Below are positions 7,864 through 16,634 of a stretch of 64,000 nucleotides of DNA, one piece after another (within the stretch, counting starts at the first letter, position 1; every line of letters starts with the position of its first letter). The notes beneath the pieces are model-generated. The model saw only the letters and a list, made by a program, of their open reading frames with translations, did not search any database and was not told the DNA's origin. The stretch covers positions 62,001 to 126,000 of the forward strand of contig JAWKTN010000009.1 in the NCBI GenBank assembly GCA_041399065.1. The letters run 5' to 3'. A program made the position numbers and the translations under genes. Source of the stretch: JAGQPD01 sp020426865. GTDB taxonomy: Bacteria > Planctomycetota > Planctomycetia > Pirellulales > Pirellulaceae.

Positions 7864-9165
7864 CTAGCCAGTTAGTAATTCGCGGATTGGTTTTCCTTCG
7901 CTCAATTTCAACGGACGGCCGACGGGAGTGATGAGTTCTGTGGCAGGATCAATCCCCAGGGCCTGCAGCACGGTGGCATGAATGTCGGCGATCGGTGTGC
8001 CTTGTTCGAAGGCAATTGGGGTCCCGTCGGGTGAAGTTTCGCCGAGGACGGTACCACGCCGCAGTTTTCCGCCAGCCATCGCCATGCTGAATCCGTGTGG
8101 CCAATGCCCACGCCCTTCGGCTCCGGGCGTGATTTCCGGAGTCCGTCCGAATTCGCCGGCACAGACGACGACTGTCGAGTCGAACAGGTCTCGCTGCTTC
8201 AGTTCACCGATCAGGGCTGACATTGCCGGGTCGAGTTGCGAGTTCAAGTTAGCGTGGATCTCGTGATTGTTGACGTGCGAATCCCAACCGCTAAGCGTCA
8301 CCTCGACGCAGCGCACGCCGACTTGAATTAAACGCAGGGCGACCAGGCAGGCTCGTCCAAACTCAGTGTTGCCGAATTGCCGTTGCAGTCGAGCTGGTTC
8401 GTCGCGAACATCGAACGCCTGTAACTGTTCGGACTCCATGATGCGCAACGCATCGTCGATTTGAGCGCGATGCTGAGTCCGATGCAGTTCTAGTTCGTTG
8501 ATTCGCCCTTTGGCAAACGCTTGTTCGACAACGCTGAGATCGTCCAGTCGCCGGGTCAGCCTTTTGGGATCCACATTGGCGTGGACGTCGGGCAGTTGGC
8601 CGGTGGTATCATAGGTTCGAAATGCGTCGTATTGCGGGCCGAGATAACCGCCACGTCCGTACCATTGATCGGGCAACAGCGAGACATGTCGGGGAATATC
8701 GGTCTTCCCGCGCGGCAGCTGATGACAAATCACTGCACCAAGCGCCGGATGCACCAGCGTTGTGTCGGGGCGGTAGCCGGTCTTGACGTTGTAAGCGGCC
8801 CGTTCATGGTCGCCTTCGCGGCTGACAACATTGCGGACAATGACGAGGTCGTCGGCCACGTCTGCCAACTGTGGCAAGCCGGCCGCGAATTGGACACCAG
8901 GCAATCGAGTCTCCACGGCTGTGGTTCCGCCTGCGATCTTGGTATCGGGATGGGGATCGAATGTCTCCAGTTGACTGGGTCCGCCCCCTAACCAAAGGAG
9001 GATCACGGATTGAGCCGGAACTTGTTTGCTGGTGGTCTCTTGCTGCTCGGCCAGCACCTGCGCCAGTGGGCTTAGCCAGGCCATGCCGCCCAAACCTGTC
9101 GCCTGCAGAAACGTCCGGCGAGACCAGTGGGAAGAGCTACCGCAGGAGTATTCGCGTCTGTTCAT
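7864..9165 (-). CDS. DUF1501 protein, TAT-exported
   Basis: A 433-residue protein of the DUF1501 family (alkaline-phosphatase/sulfatase-like fold), very abundant in planctomycetes and usually paired with DUF1549/DUF1553 proteins. The N-terminus has a twin-arginine-like signal (SRRTFLQATGLGGMAWL). Diagnostic stretches are LLWLGGGPSQLETFDPHP, TLSGWDSHVNNHE and VVVCAGEFGRTPEITPGAEG. Its ATG follows directly on the stop codon of the upstream DUF1549 gene (TAGATG), implying translational coupling. The molecular activity of these proteins is not established; metal-dependent hydrolysis is assumed from the fold. Confidence 0.92.
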   Translation of the reverse strand: MNRREYSCGSSSHWSRRTFLQATGLGGMAWLSPLAQVLAEQQETTSKQVPAQSVILLWLGGGPSQLETFDPHPDTKIAGGTTAVETRLPGVQFAAGLPQLADVADDLVIVRNVVSREGDHERAAYNVKTGYRPDTTLVHPALGAVICHQLPRGKTDIPRHVSLLPDQWYGRGGYLGPQYDAFRTYDTTGQLPDVHANVDPKRLTRRLDDLSVVEQAFAKGRINELELHRTQHRAQIDDALRIMESEQLQAFDVRDEPARLQRQFGNTEFGRACLVALRLIQVGVRCVEVTLSGWDSHVNNHEIHANLNSQLDPAMSALIGELKQRDLFDSTVVVCAGEFGRTPEITPGAEGRGHWPHGFSMAMAGGKLRRGTVLGETSPDGTPIAFEQGTPIADIHATVLQALGIDPATELITPVGRPLKLSEGKPIRELLTG

Positions 9166-10776
9166 CTAATGGTTCCAAGAAAATTCGGTTGAATTCAACA
9201 ACGTCCAGACAATGTCTTCGATTCGTTCGGGACGTTCCACTGCAGTTGCAGATGCCAATTGTGGATGGAAGTGGTCAAGCTCAGCGGTGGTTGGGCGACG
9301 CGTCAGAACGATCAGGTAGGCGGCTTCAACGGCGCGCTGGTCGTCACGTAGTAGCATAGCGATGCGAGTAGCGGCGTTTCCCACGAGGTCTTGTTTTGTG
9401 CGATCGCGGACAAGTTTGCCGTTCATGAGCACAAGCCGTTGCGGGATTGTCCCAGCCGATGGACTGAATTCGTCTTCTCCGGCGTCGCCGTAGCTACGAA
9501 TGAACTCGGACGTTTCCGCGGCGTGAGCGAGCCGGATCACGATGTGGGAATGTGCGTCGACCGTCTTGAGACGGGCGGATTGCCACAACCCTCCGGCGAC
9601 TTGTTCAGCGCGCAGGCGCGTGACCGGAAAAACGGCCCACGCCTGTTCGTGTTCGCGGGTAACTTCAAAATTGGCGCGACTTTCACGGCGATAGACTTTC
9701 GTCATCGCGATGATTCGCCAAAGTCGTTTCAGGTCGTAACCGTGCATGACGAAGTCGTCGGCGAGTGTTTCGAGGCCGGGCGGGTAGGGTCCGGACAGTG
9801 GGATGCTGTCGATCGGTTCGACCAGCGGCTTGCCCGTCGCCATCGCCCAGACTCGATTGACGGCGGCACGGGCGAATGCCCGGTTCGCTGAGTGCGTCAC
9901 CCAACTTGCCAACTGCATGCGTTGCGACGCGGGTGTGTCGTTGAGCAAATCGTCGGCGAATGGTGTTTGAGGTGCGATCGTGATCGATTCGTCCTGGCCT
10001 AGGTATTTGTATTCATAGTCGCGATGTTCGTTGCGGACGCCGAACGCCGAGTTTCGCACTCCCGCATAGAACGCTGCCAATTCGTGAAAGTCGGACTGCT
10101 TCCATGGACCTCCCAAATTGTCGTCATGGCATTGCACGCAATCAAGTCGAACTCCAAGAAAGGCACGTGAGGTGCGAGCTGCCAAACGAATGGCATCAGG
10201 TCGATTCCCGTCCTCGGGATTTGCCGTTACCGTGAGGAAATTCACCGCCGGCGAGTCGGTCCACACACCTTCGGCGGTGATCAGCGTCCGAGCAAGTTCG
10301 TCATACGGTACATTGGCGTGCAACTGGTCGCTTAACCAACTAATGAAACGGCGGCGCCGATAAATCAGAAACGGTCCCCCTTCGACGCCGACGAGCGCTC
10401 GTCCCCATCGCTCCGCACGGTAATCGCTCGACCGACGATCCGCCAATAAATGCTCGGTCCACCACGGGATGCGCGCCTCCGGCGATAGCGATTCCAATGC
10501 GCGAATCTCCTCCAACGACGGAATCGTTCCTGTCATGCCGAGTGACATCCGCCTCGCTACCGTTAAATCGTCGGCCAACTCGGCAGACTGTAGCCCCGCC
10601 TCTGCCCAAGCCTGACTGAATTCCTCGTCGATTCTAGCGGCTATCTCCCGGACGTCTTCCCAATCCTGCCAATTCTCAAGGGAGACCCGCGATGGCGGAT
10701 ACTCACGTGGCGAAATGTAGGTGGCCAAAGCCAAGCCACCCGCTATGCATAGCCCTAGAAAGATCGAATCTCGCAC
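9166..10776 (-). CDS. DUF1549/DUF1553 planctomycete cytochrome-associated protein (short form)
   Basis: A 536-residue protein with an N-terminal hydrophobic segment (about residues 5-21). It is followed by a DUF1549-like domain (RMSLGMTGTIPSLEEIRALE, RWGRALVG) and a DUF1553-like C-terminus (NRAFARAAVNRVWAMATGKPLVEP, ending LNSTEFSWNH). A single CxxCH-type haem motif is visible (CVQCHDDN). It lacks the long N-terminal PSCyt/BIG2 part of the homologue at 60088-62586, so this is a compact version. It forms a two-gene operon with the DUF1501 gene downstream. Envelope location is likely and redox or cell-surface roles have been suggested for the family; function is unproven. Confidence 0.9.
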   Translation of the reverse strand: MRDSIFLGLCIAGGLALATYISPREYPPSRVSLENWQDWEDVREIAARIDEEFSQAWAEAGLQSAELADDLTVARRMSLGMTGTIPSLEEIRALESLSPEARIPWWTEHLLADRRSSDYRAERWGRALVGVEGGPFLIYRRRRFISWLSDQLHANVPYDELARTLITAEGVWTDSPAVNFLTVTANPEDGNRPDAIRLAARTSRAFLGVRLDCVQCHDDNLGGPWKQSDFHELAAFYAGVRNSAFGVRNEHRDYEYKYLGQDESITIAPQTPFADDLLNDTPASQRMQLASWVTHSANRAFARAAVNRVWAMATGKPLVEPIDSIPLSGPYPPGLETLADDFVMHGYDLKRLWRIIAMTKVYRRESRANFEVTREHEQAWAVFPVTRLRAEQVAGGLWQSARLKTVDAHSHIVIRLAHAAETSEFIRSYGDAGEDEFSPSAGTIPQRLVLMNGKLVRDRTKQDLVGNAATRIAMLLRDDQRAVEAAYLIVLTRRPTTAELDHFHPQLASATAVERPERIEDIVWTLLNSTEFSWNH

Positions 10777-10977
10777 GGAGGTTCCCCTTGCTCCTAACCG
10801 TGACCGACGAAATTTTATGCGCCTTTTTGATTATTCGTCCCGTTTATGGCATTATTGTCGCTTGTTGGCTGGATTTTTATCAAGAACTCCAGATTTCTGC
10901 CGAATAACCGTTACTGGTGAGCGGCAAAAGACCAACGCAACTCATCAGGGCACGAACTCATCCAGGGTGTGAGCTCC

Positions 10978-12161
10978 ATGACCGAACCAATCCTCATCAT
11001 GGAATCCGAAAGCCGGATCGTCGCGGCGGTCGTCCCACCGCACTCGATCTCGATCGGCACTCTGATCCGCTACCTCTGGTACGGCACCACCTCTAGCGTT
11101 TCCTTCGTTTTTGGTCTAGTGAGTCTCACGATCGGGCTGGCAGTGGTCGCCACCATTCCCGTCCTCCAACTCGCGACTCTCGGATACCTGCTGGAATGTT
11201 CGGCGCGTGTTGCACGATCCGGACGTCTTCGCGATGGATTGCCCGGTGTGTGGTTGGCTGGCAGGTTTGGCGGAGCCATCCTGGGGACGTGGGTGGCGCT
11301 GTTGCCACTGCGATTCGTATCGGACCTGCGATACTCCGCCCAGCTCTTGGATGCGTCGGAGTCGGTGAGCCGCCGATGGAATGTTGCATTTTGGATGTTG
11401 GCAGCGTTGATTTTGGGGCACATCGCTTGGGCCCTCTTTCGAGGTGCGCGATTGCGTCATTTTATCTGGCCAGCGCCCGTGGCATTGGTTCATCGGTTGC
11501 GGCGCGCAGGATGTACGCCGAAGCCCGCGACCGAACCTACGACGTCATCTGCCGTCTACAAATCCCCCATCTTCTCACGTTGGGCCTCAAAGGGTTCCTC
11601 GTCGCGATGATTTGGCTGTGGTTGCCCATCTCGCTCATGGTAATAGGGGGGCGACTAGGTGGCTCAGGTGGGGGGGGCGTGACCGTCATCGGGGCGCTGC
11701 TGCTGGGCATGGTCCTCCTCTATCTACCGATGCTGCAAGTGAACATGGCGGTGAGCAATCGGTGGCGATCGGGTTTGGATCTACAGGGCGTGCGTGCTCA
11801 ATTTCGTCGGGCGCCAATAGCATTTTGGTTCGCACTATTAGTGACACTTGCATTGGCATTACCTTTATATGTACTGAAGGCGGAACTGATACCGCGCGAA
11901 GCGGCATGGTTACCGAGTTTGGTATTTGTGATCTCGATCATCCCGGCGCGGATCCTTACCGGATGGGCGATGGGACGCGCCAGAGTCCGCAATTTGCCAC
12001 GGCACGCAATTTTCCGATGGTTTTCCCGGTTTGCCGCTTTACCGATCGTGTTGATCTACGTGTTAATTGTCTATTTCACGCAATATATTTCTTGGTATGG
12101 TGCGTGGAGTTTGTATGAGCAGCATGCGTTTTTGTTGCCGGTTCCGTTCTTGGGGTTGTAG
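10978..12161 (+). pseudogene. Polytopic membrane protein (DUF4013-like) split by a one-base frameshift
   Basis: Two overlapping frames together make one protein. Frame A from ATG 10978 gives about 178 sensible residues with two hydrophobic spans and then RLRHFIWPAPVALVHRLRRAG. It then degenerates into CTPKPATEP and stops at 11610. The correct continuation, MYAEARDRTYDVICRLQ, is in the next frame from ATG 11511 and runs to 12161 through four or so further membrane spans. Inserting one G in the GG at 11509-11510 restores RRAGMYAEARD without loss. It could be a true frameshift mutation, programmed slippage or a sequencing error. Membership of a DUF4013-like family is a tentative resemblance. Confidence 0.75.
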
Positions 12162-12318
12162 ACCGGAAGCGACCGGGGTCTGGCATCCCCAATCGGGTGG
12201 TGCGATGTCGATTGCATTGACAATAATTCGCACGGCGGCGATAATCTGCTCTGCGCGACGAGCCTTCTCTAATGCCAGGCGGAATGGTTCGATTCCCTTG
12301 CACTAGTAGCTGGATCGG

Positions 12319-12360
12319 TTCGCGACACGTTTTTCGCGACACATTTTTTGTCGCCAGGTT
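12319..12360 (+). promoter_or_regulatory. Possible 5' leader element of the RRM protein gene
   Basis: A direct duplication TTCGCGACAC(G/A)TTTTT occurs at 12319-12334 and 12333-12349. The second copy can pair as GCGAC...GTCGC into a short hairpin with a T-rich loop, ending 30-odd bases before the start codon. Leaders of small RRM proteins are often temperature- or autoregulated, but this is inference. Confidence 0.3.
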
Positions 12361-12387
12361 GGGTTTTTGTGGAAGGGTATTTGGGTC

Positions 12388-12684
12388 ATGACCAACATTT
12401 ATGTGGGAAATCTTTCGTACACGGCAACAGAAGGTGACCTGCGCGCGGCCTTCGAACAGTATGGAAAGGTGTCGTCGGTCAGCATCATCATGGACCGCGA
12501 AACGGGGAAGTCGCGTGGGTTCGCGTTTGTGGAGATGCCTGACAGTGAAGAGGCGAAGCAAGCGATTGAGAGCGTAAACCTTGCCGAGGTCGCGGGTCGC
12601 AAGGTAACGGTCAACGAAGCGCGGCCGAAGACGGAACGACCTCGGGGTGGTGGTGGCGGCGGCGGCGGACGACGTCGCTACTAA
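12388..12684 (+). CDS. Small RRM-type RNA-binding protein with Gly/Arg tail
   Basis: A 98-residue single RNA-recognition-motif protein. RNP2 is IYVGNL (residues 4-9), RNP1 is KSRGFAFV (41-48), and the tail is RGGG repeats ending GGRRRY. These bacterial glycine-rich RNA-binding proteins resemble the cyanobacterial Rbp family and act as RNA chaperones, some of them cold-induced. ATG 12388 is preceded by GGAAGGG, and the RRM begins immediately, so upstream in-frame TTG starts are unlikely. It appears to be monocistronic: its leader has repeats and a terminator follows at 12746. Confidence 0.93.
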   Translation: MTNIYVGNLSYTATEGDLRAAFEQYGKVSSVSIIMDRETGKSRGFAFVEMPDSEEAKQAIESVNLAEVAGRKVTVNEARPKTERPRGGGGGGGGRRRY

Positions 12685-12745
12685 AACTGGTTAGTTTGCT
12701 TGATAGCGACGCGAGCAGACATAAGTTCGAGCAGACACGATGCAG

Positions 12746-12786
12746 CACCATTCCATCGGTGACAGTTGGGATGGTGTTTTTTTTAT
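12746..12786 (+). terminator. Rho-independent terminator after the RRM gene
   Basis: The left arm CACCATTCCA (12746-12755) pairs with TGGGATGGTG (12767-12776), with one G-T pair and an 11-base loop. An eight-T run follows at 12777-12784. The T-run overlaps the stop of the convergent SGNH gene. Confidence 0.8.
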
Positions 12787-13511
12787 CGTTGGGTTGCGGT
12801 ATTCGGCAGATGGGGCCGCAGCAGGCGGGTCCAGATTTCATATCCTTGGCGGCTGAGGTGGAGTCCATCGGGGGCAAACAGGTCGGGATTTGGGCGACCG
12901 TTTTCGGCCAGCATCGCGGGGTCGATATTCACATAACCGAGGTTTTTCTGGCTTTGGATCCAAGTCCAAATCAATTGGTTCGCTTCGCGGACGTTGGCGA
13001 CCAGATGCCAGCGGCTGATGCTCGGTTTGATAGCGATAAAGACTATTTTGGTGTGGGGCAAATCAGCGCGAACACGGGCAACGAACGCCTGGAAATCAGT
13101 CAGGACTTGCGTCGGCGTCAATCCGGCGGCCAGATCATTGTCGCCAGCATATAGCACGACGACACGGGGGTGCAGAGGAGTGACGATTCGGGGTGCGAAA
13201 AACGTGGAATCCGCGATCTGCGAGCCGCCGAATCCGCGATTGATGACGGGTTGCTCGGGGAAGTCCTTGGCGAGGTCCCATTTGCGAATGCTGGAGCTGC
13301 CGATAAACAGGATCCCGTTTTGGGGCGACGGTAACGACCGCTCCTGTTGTTGAAATTCCTCAATTGCCGATTCCCATTTTTCGTGGGGGGACTCTGCCGT
13401 ATCCGTTCGGTTTTCTTGAGACCAACCATCGGATGCGATCGGGGCGAGAATCAAGGCGGTGATCAGGGCGGTGATCAGGGCGGTGATCAGGGCGGTATCG
13501 TGCGATTTCAC
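12783..13511 (-). CDS. Secreted SGNH/GDSL-type hydrolase
   Basis: A 242-residue esterase/lipase-like protein from GTG 13511. The N-terminus MKSHD is followed by a hydrophobic core made of ALIT repeats and a likely cleavage near IASDGWSQ, so it is exported. Block I is FIGSSS (nucleophile serine about residue 73), block III is AGDND (GxND at about 123-126), and the C-terminal block is DGLHLSRQGY with the Asp/His pair. It is most like planctomycete 'GDSL-like lipase/acylhydrolase' proteins of about 230-250 residues. The frame is open upstream to 13613, but only the 13511 start puts the signal peptide at the N-terminus. The substrate is unknown. Confidence 0.88.
   Translation of the reverse strand: MKSHDTALITALITALITALILAPIASDGWSQENRTDTAESPHEKWESAIEEFQQQERSLPSPQNGILFIGSSSIRKWDLAKDFPEQPVINRGFGGSQIADSTFFAPRIVTPLHPRVVVLYAGDNDLAAGLTPTQVLTDFQAFVARVRADLPHTKIVFIAIKPSISRWHLVANVREANQLIWTWIQSQKNLGYVNIDPAMLAENGRPNPDLFAPDGLHLSRQGYEIWTRLLRPHLPNTATQR
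13455..13496. repeat. 12-bp tandem repeat inside a signal-peptide coding sequence
   Basis: GGCGGTGATCAG is repeated three times perfectly plus a half unit. On the coding (minus) strand it specifies the four-residue unit A-L-I-T that forms the hydrophobic core of the SGNH hydrolase signal peptide. Each unit gained or lost keeps frame and changes core length by four residues. Confidence 0.9.
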
Positions 13512-13621
13512 AGAGGTCGTTCCCAAGCGAGGGCTGAGCCGAACAGGTTGCGCAATAAGACAAAGACGCGCACGTTGGAGGCTGGAGCCTCGAGCGAGCG
13601 GGGTGAGCATCAAGCGGCGGA

Positions 13622-14227
13622 TCAGAAGATTCCGGCGCCGAAATCGTCATCGCGCGGTGGCGACATGTTTTGCGCAGGCCGAGTCGTGGACGGAGGGGCG
13701 TGCGGACCGCGGGGTCGTGACTGCGGCGGTTCGATGTGTTTGGTATGTCTGGTGTCGGGGCGCTTGTGGCCATCGGGGCTGATATCGAAATCTCCGGCGG
13801 TTTGCGCTTCGATGTCATACACTTCGTCGTATCGCGAGACGTAACCGGGTTGCGAGGCGCGTTCCACTTCGGACTGGAATTCCGCGATCACGCGTTCTTG
13901 AATCATTTCGCGACATTCTTGGTTAATAGGATGAGCGATATCGGCATACAGTTTTGCGCGGCCATCCTGATCTTTGACTGCGAGATCATCTCGCAATCTT
14001 CCGCCGCACTGATTGCAGTAGGAGGCGCGCAGGTGGTTCTTACAGCCGCACTGCGAGCAATGAGCGGTCAACTTGCGACTGGGCATGGCAACAAAGGGGC
14101 CATTAGCGCCGTCGATGATTTTCAAGTCCCGTACTACGAAGCAATCGTCGAGGGTCACGGAGCAAAAAGCTTGCAACCGGTCGTCGGCATCGTCCATCAA
14201 TTTGATTCGAACTTCAGTAATCTTCAC
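13622..14227 (-). CDS. spoVG: SpoVG family protein with zinc-ribbon insertion
   Basis: A 201-residue SpoVG-type nucleic-acid-binding regulator. The core MKITEVRIKLMDD, SVTLDDCFVVRDLKIIDG, FVAMPSRK and ADIAHPIN matches SpoVG. Between the two halves (residues 53-80) lies an insert with C57-x2-C60 and C71-x2-C74, a zinc ribbon absent from Firmicutes SpoVG (about 95 residues). The C-terminal about 70 residues are disordered, Pro/Arg-rich. The start is GTG 14227 with GGAGGAG 9 bases upstream. It lies 14 bp downstream of ispE, the same gene neighbourhood as in Bacillus. SpoVG proteins bind DNA or RNA; the role here is not known. Confidence 0.93.
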   Translation of the reverse strand: MKITEVRIKLMDDADDRLQAFCSVTLDDCFVVRDLKIIDGANGPFVAMPSRKLTAHCSQCGCKNHLRASYCNQCGGRLRDDLAVKDQDGRAKLYADIAHPINQECREMIQERVIAEFQSEVERASQPGYVSRYDEVYDIEAQTAGDFDISPDGHKRPDTRHTKHIEPPQSRPRGPHAPPSTTRPAQNMSPPRDDDFGAGIF

Positions 14228-14241
14228 AACGCAGCTCCTCC

Positions 14242-15267
14242 CTAATTACGACTTGGTGCTGCCACCCATCCCTTGGGCGAGGTGATGTTCCACGCGTGGA
14301 ATGCCCTTCCCATACCGGTAGCGTGCAGTTTTCGAACTGCACGGCGTGCATGGGACGCATTGCTCGCCACACCAAAATAACAAGTCCCGCTGCCACTCAT
14401 TTGATGCCCCAACAACTGCAGCCGCGTAAACTGCCCTGCCAGGCGATTGATCCAAGGTGTCAATTCGCTGGCCGCCGGCTGAAGTCGGTTCAAAAGTAGC
14501 CGCCCCAATTGCGAAGCGGAAATGCGTTCGGACGTGAACCACGCAGTAAGTTGCGTTGGGGATCCCGGGACGCAGCACCTCCGATAAACATCGGCGGTGG
14601 ATAATCCCTGCGGAGGTCGCACCAAAACAAAGTGACATCGTGTCAAACCGCGGTAAGGCTCAAGGATCTCGCCGCGACCGCGGCACACCGCCGCGCCCGC
14701 TCCCAATCCAACGATTCCAAGAAAAAAAGGAACATCACTCCCCAACTTCGCTGCTAATGTCAACAGCCTGTCAAAACTCCATCTCAAATTCCACGCGACA
14801 TTGGCGGCAACCAACATCGCTGCCGCGTCGCTGGATGCACCCCCCAACCCGGCTGCCGATGGAATCCGCTTGTGCAACTCGATCCGCCCTCGCAGTTCTC
14901 GTCCCGCCGTCTCACAAATCAACTGGTACGCTCGCAGCACCAAATTGTCCGTGCCGGTCGGTATGTGATCTGGCTCCCGAGCGTCACGAGCATTCGCTGA
15001 ACTCAACATCGTGTCACAACGCCGTACACGAAATTGAACCGCATCCGCCGAAAACGTATTGGTTTTCGGTGCCGCCGACTTGCGATCCCACTGCCTGTCA
15101 CTCTCCACGCCGGGCCACACCCGTAGCGTGTCGTATAAACTGATGGCGGTCATGACCGTCTCTAACTCATGAAAACCATCCGCTCGCTTCGCAAGTAACT
15201 CAAGGTGCAGATTCAGCTTGGCCGGCGTCCATATCTCGACTTGCTGCTCTCGGCGATAGACAAACAT
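14242..15267 (-). CDS. ispE: 4-diphosphocytidyl-2-C-methyl-D-erythritol kinase
   Basis: GHMP-superfamily kinase of the MEP isoprenoid pathway that phosphorylates CDP-ME at the 2-hydroxyl using ATP. Seen: the N-terminal TPAKLNLHLELLAKRADGFHE (catalytic Lys about 17), the glycine-rich PSAAGLGGASSDAA loop (about 136-149), GSDVPFF (about 176-182) and a C-terminal MSGSGTCYFG. At 341 residues it is about 50 longer than usual because of an insert around residues 54-105. It is cytoplasmic. It is transcribed with spoVG, 14 bp apart. Two 13-bp direct repeats lie just upstream of the start. Confidence 0.94.
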   Translation of the reverse strand: MFVYRREQQVEIWTPAKLNLHLELLAKRADGFHELETVMTAISLYDTLRVWPGVESDRQWDRKSAAPKTNTFSADAVQFRVRRCDTMLSSANARDAREPDHIPTGTDNLVLRAYQLICETAGRELRGRIELHKRIPSAAGLGGASSDAAAMLVAANVAWNLRWSFDRLLTLAAKLGSDVPFFLGIVGLGAGAAVCRGRGEILEPYRGLTRCHFVLVRPPQGLSTADVYRRCCVPGSPTQLTAWFTSERISASQLGRLLLNRLQPAASELTPWINRLAGQFTRLQLLGHQMSGSGTCYFGVASNASHARRAVRKLHATGMGRAFHAWNITSPKGWVAAPSRN

Positions 15268-15656
15268 GGGTTGCCATCTCTTCGCAAACGCCTACACCAA
15301 CGCAAACGCCTACCCGAACAATGTGCCGACAGCCGGGACTCCAAAACATCAAAGAAAGTCGCGCGCGTACCACCCCGGCTTTTTCGATCAAGCTGTTTTT
15401 TATCAAAGCGTCTAAAATTATTTGTCGAATTGTACAATTTTCCGATCCCGCGGGTCAACCACGATGCCAAAAACCTGAGAAAAAAAAGTCAACCCCAAAC
15501 TGCCAATTGCCCGAATCACCCGCCCTGTAGATCTTCAGTAACCGGCGAATTACCCCCAGTTTCCGGTTTGCTATTGGCAACTTTACCGTGCGCGGCTACA
15601 CCATCGAAGCAAGAGGATCGCGCGTTTCAGAGATTTATCAGAATTGCAGGGAATGT
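15268..15656. other. Intergenic region between divergent ispE and DUF368 genes
   Basis: 389 bp without a credible gene. Direct repeats CGCAAACGCCTAC lie at 15283-15295 and 15301-15313, an 18-bp spacing on the same face upstream of ispE, compatible with an operator or slippage duplication. The middle (about 15380-15450) is A+T rich, likely holding the promoters. Nothing else is recognised. Confidence 0.6.
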
Positions 15657-16634
15657 ATGACGCAGCGTCGACAAGGGATCGCCAACGATCTACTGCAGGT
15701 GGGGCGGGGGATACTGATGGGGGGGGCGGATGTCATCCCGGGTGTCTCCGGCGGAACGGTCGCCCTCATCGTCGGCATCTACGAACGACTCATTACGGCA
15801 ATCAGCCATATCGATATCCAATTGCTCCGCATGTTGCGTCGGGGGGAATTGCGAGCCGCGGCGGAGCATCTGGATCTGCGCTTCCTGATCGCCCTGGGGC
15901 TGGGAATTGCCAGCGGAATCGTGGCCCTTGGCTCGATCATGGAAAAACTGCTTACCGGTCCCCAAACTCGCGGCTATACCCTCGCGGCGTTCTTCGGCAT
16001 GATCCTCGGTTCTACCTGGATCGTCTACCAAATGTTGGACGTCCGAACCAGCCGCCGCAGATGGGAAGCGGTCCTCATGGCACTGCTCGGCGGTGCCTTC
16101 GCCTATTGGTTGACCGGCCTATCGGTTCTCGGCGCCTCGATCACTCCCGGCTACGTGTTCCTGTGCGGCGTGATCGGTATCTGTGCGATGATCCTGCCCG
16201 GCATCAGTGGCGCCTACTTGCTGTTGATTCTGGGCTTCTACCCGACTCTTACCGATATCCTCCATCGACTGAAAGACGGCGATATCAACTTCAATGACGT
16301 GAAAACCGTCGCCCTCTTCGGGCTCGGCTGCGCGCTTGGCATTACCGGATTTAGCAAGATCCTCCGATGGCTATTGGGCAACTACCATTCACCGACGTTG
16401 GCCGTGCTCTGTGGTTTCATGATCGGAGCGTTGCGCAGGATCTGGCCGTTCCAGCTCGACCTGACGCCCCACACCGAATCGTTAAAACTGAAGCACTACG
16501 AGAATACTTGGCCAACGCAATGGGGTGCGTACGAATTCCAATGCGTCGGGGTCCTGCTAATGGGGTTCGCCGCGGTCGTGATTCTCGAATGGATCAGTGT
16601 TCGCCGACATCAATCGCCTACGCCTGCCGCGTAA
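15657..16634 (+). CDS. DUF368 polytopic membrane protein (polyprenyl-phosphate transporter family)
   Basis: A 325-residue integral membrane protein with about eight hydrophobic spans. The DUF368 signatures GGADVIPGVSGGTVALIVGIYERL near the N-terminus and the inverted second half MILPGISGAYLLLILGFYP are both clear. DUF368 members (PopT) have been reported to recycle undecaprenyl phosphate across the cytoplasmic membrane, supporting cell-wall and glycan synthesis. ATG 15657 was chosen: AGGGA lies 6 bases upstream and the conserved region begins soon after. The 3' end overlaps the convergent aminotransferase gene by 17 bp. Confidence 0.92.
   Translation: MTQRRQGIANDLLQVGRGILMGGADVIPGVSGGTVALIVGIYERLITAISHIDIQLLRMLRRGELRAAAEHLDLRFLIALGLGIASGIVALGSIMEKLLTGPQTRGYTLAAFFGMILGSTWIVYQMLDVRTSRRRWEAVLMALLGGAFAYWLTGLSVLGASITPGYVFLCGVIGICAMILPGISGAYLLLILGFYPTLTDILHRLKDGDINFNDVKTVALFGLGCALGITGFSKILRWLLGNYHSPTLAVLCGFMIGALRRIWPFQLDLTPHTESLKLKHYENTWPTQWGAYEFQCVGVLLMGFAAVVILEWISVRRHQSPTPAA

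Noticed and set aside
13455..13496. CRISPR-like array
   Set aside because: The 12-bp units are directly adjacent with no spacers and lie inside a coding sequence; no cas genes are present.
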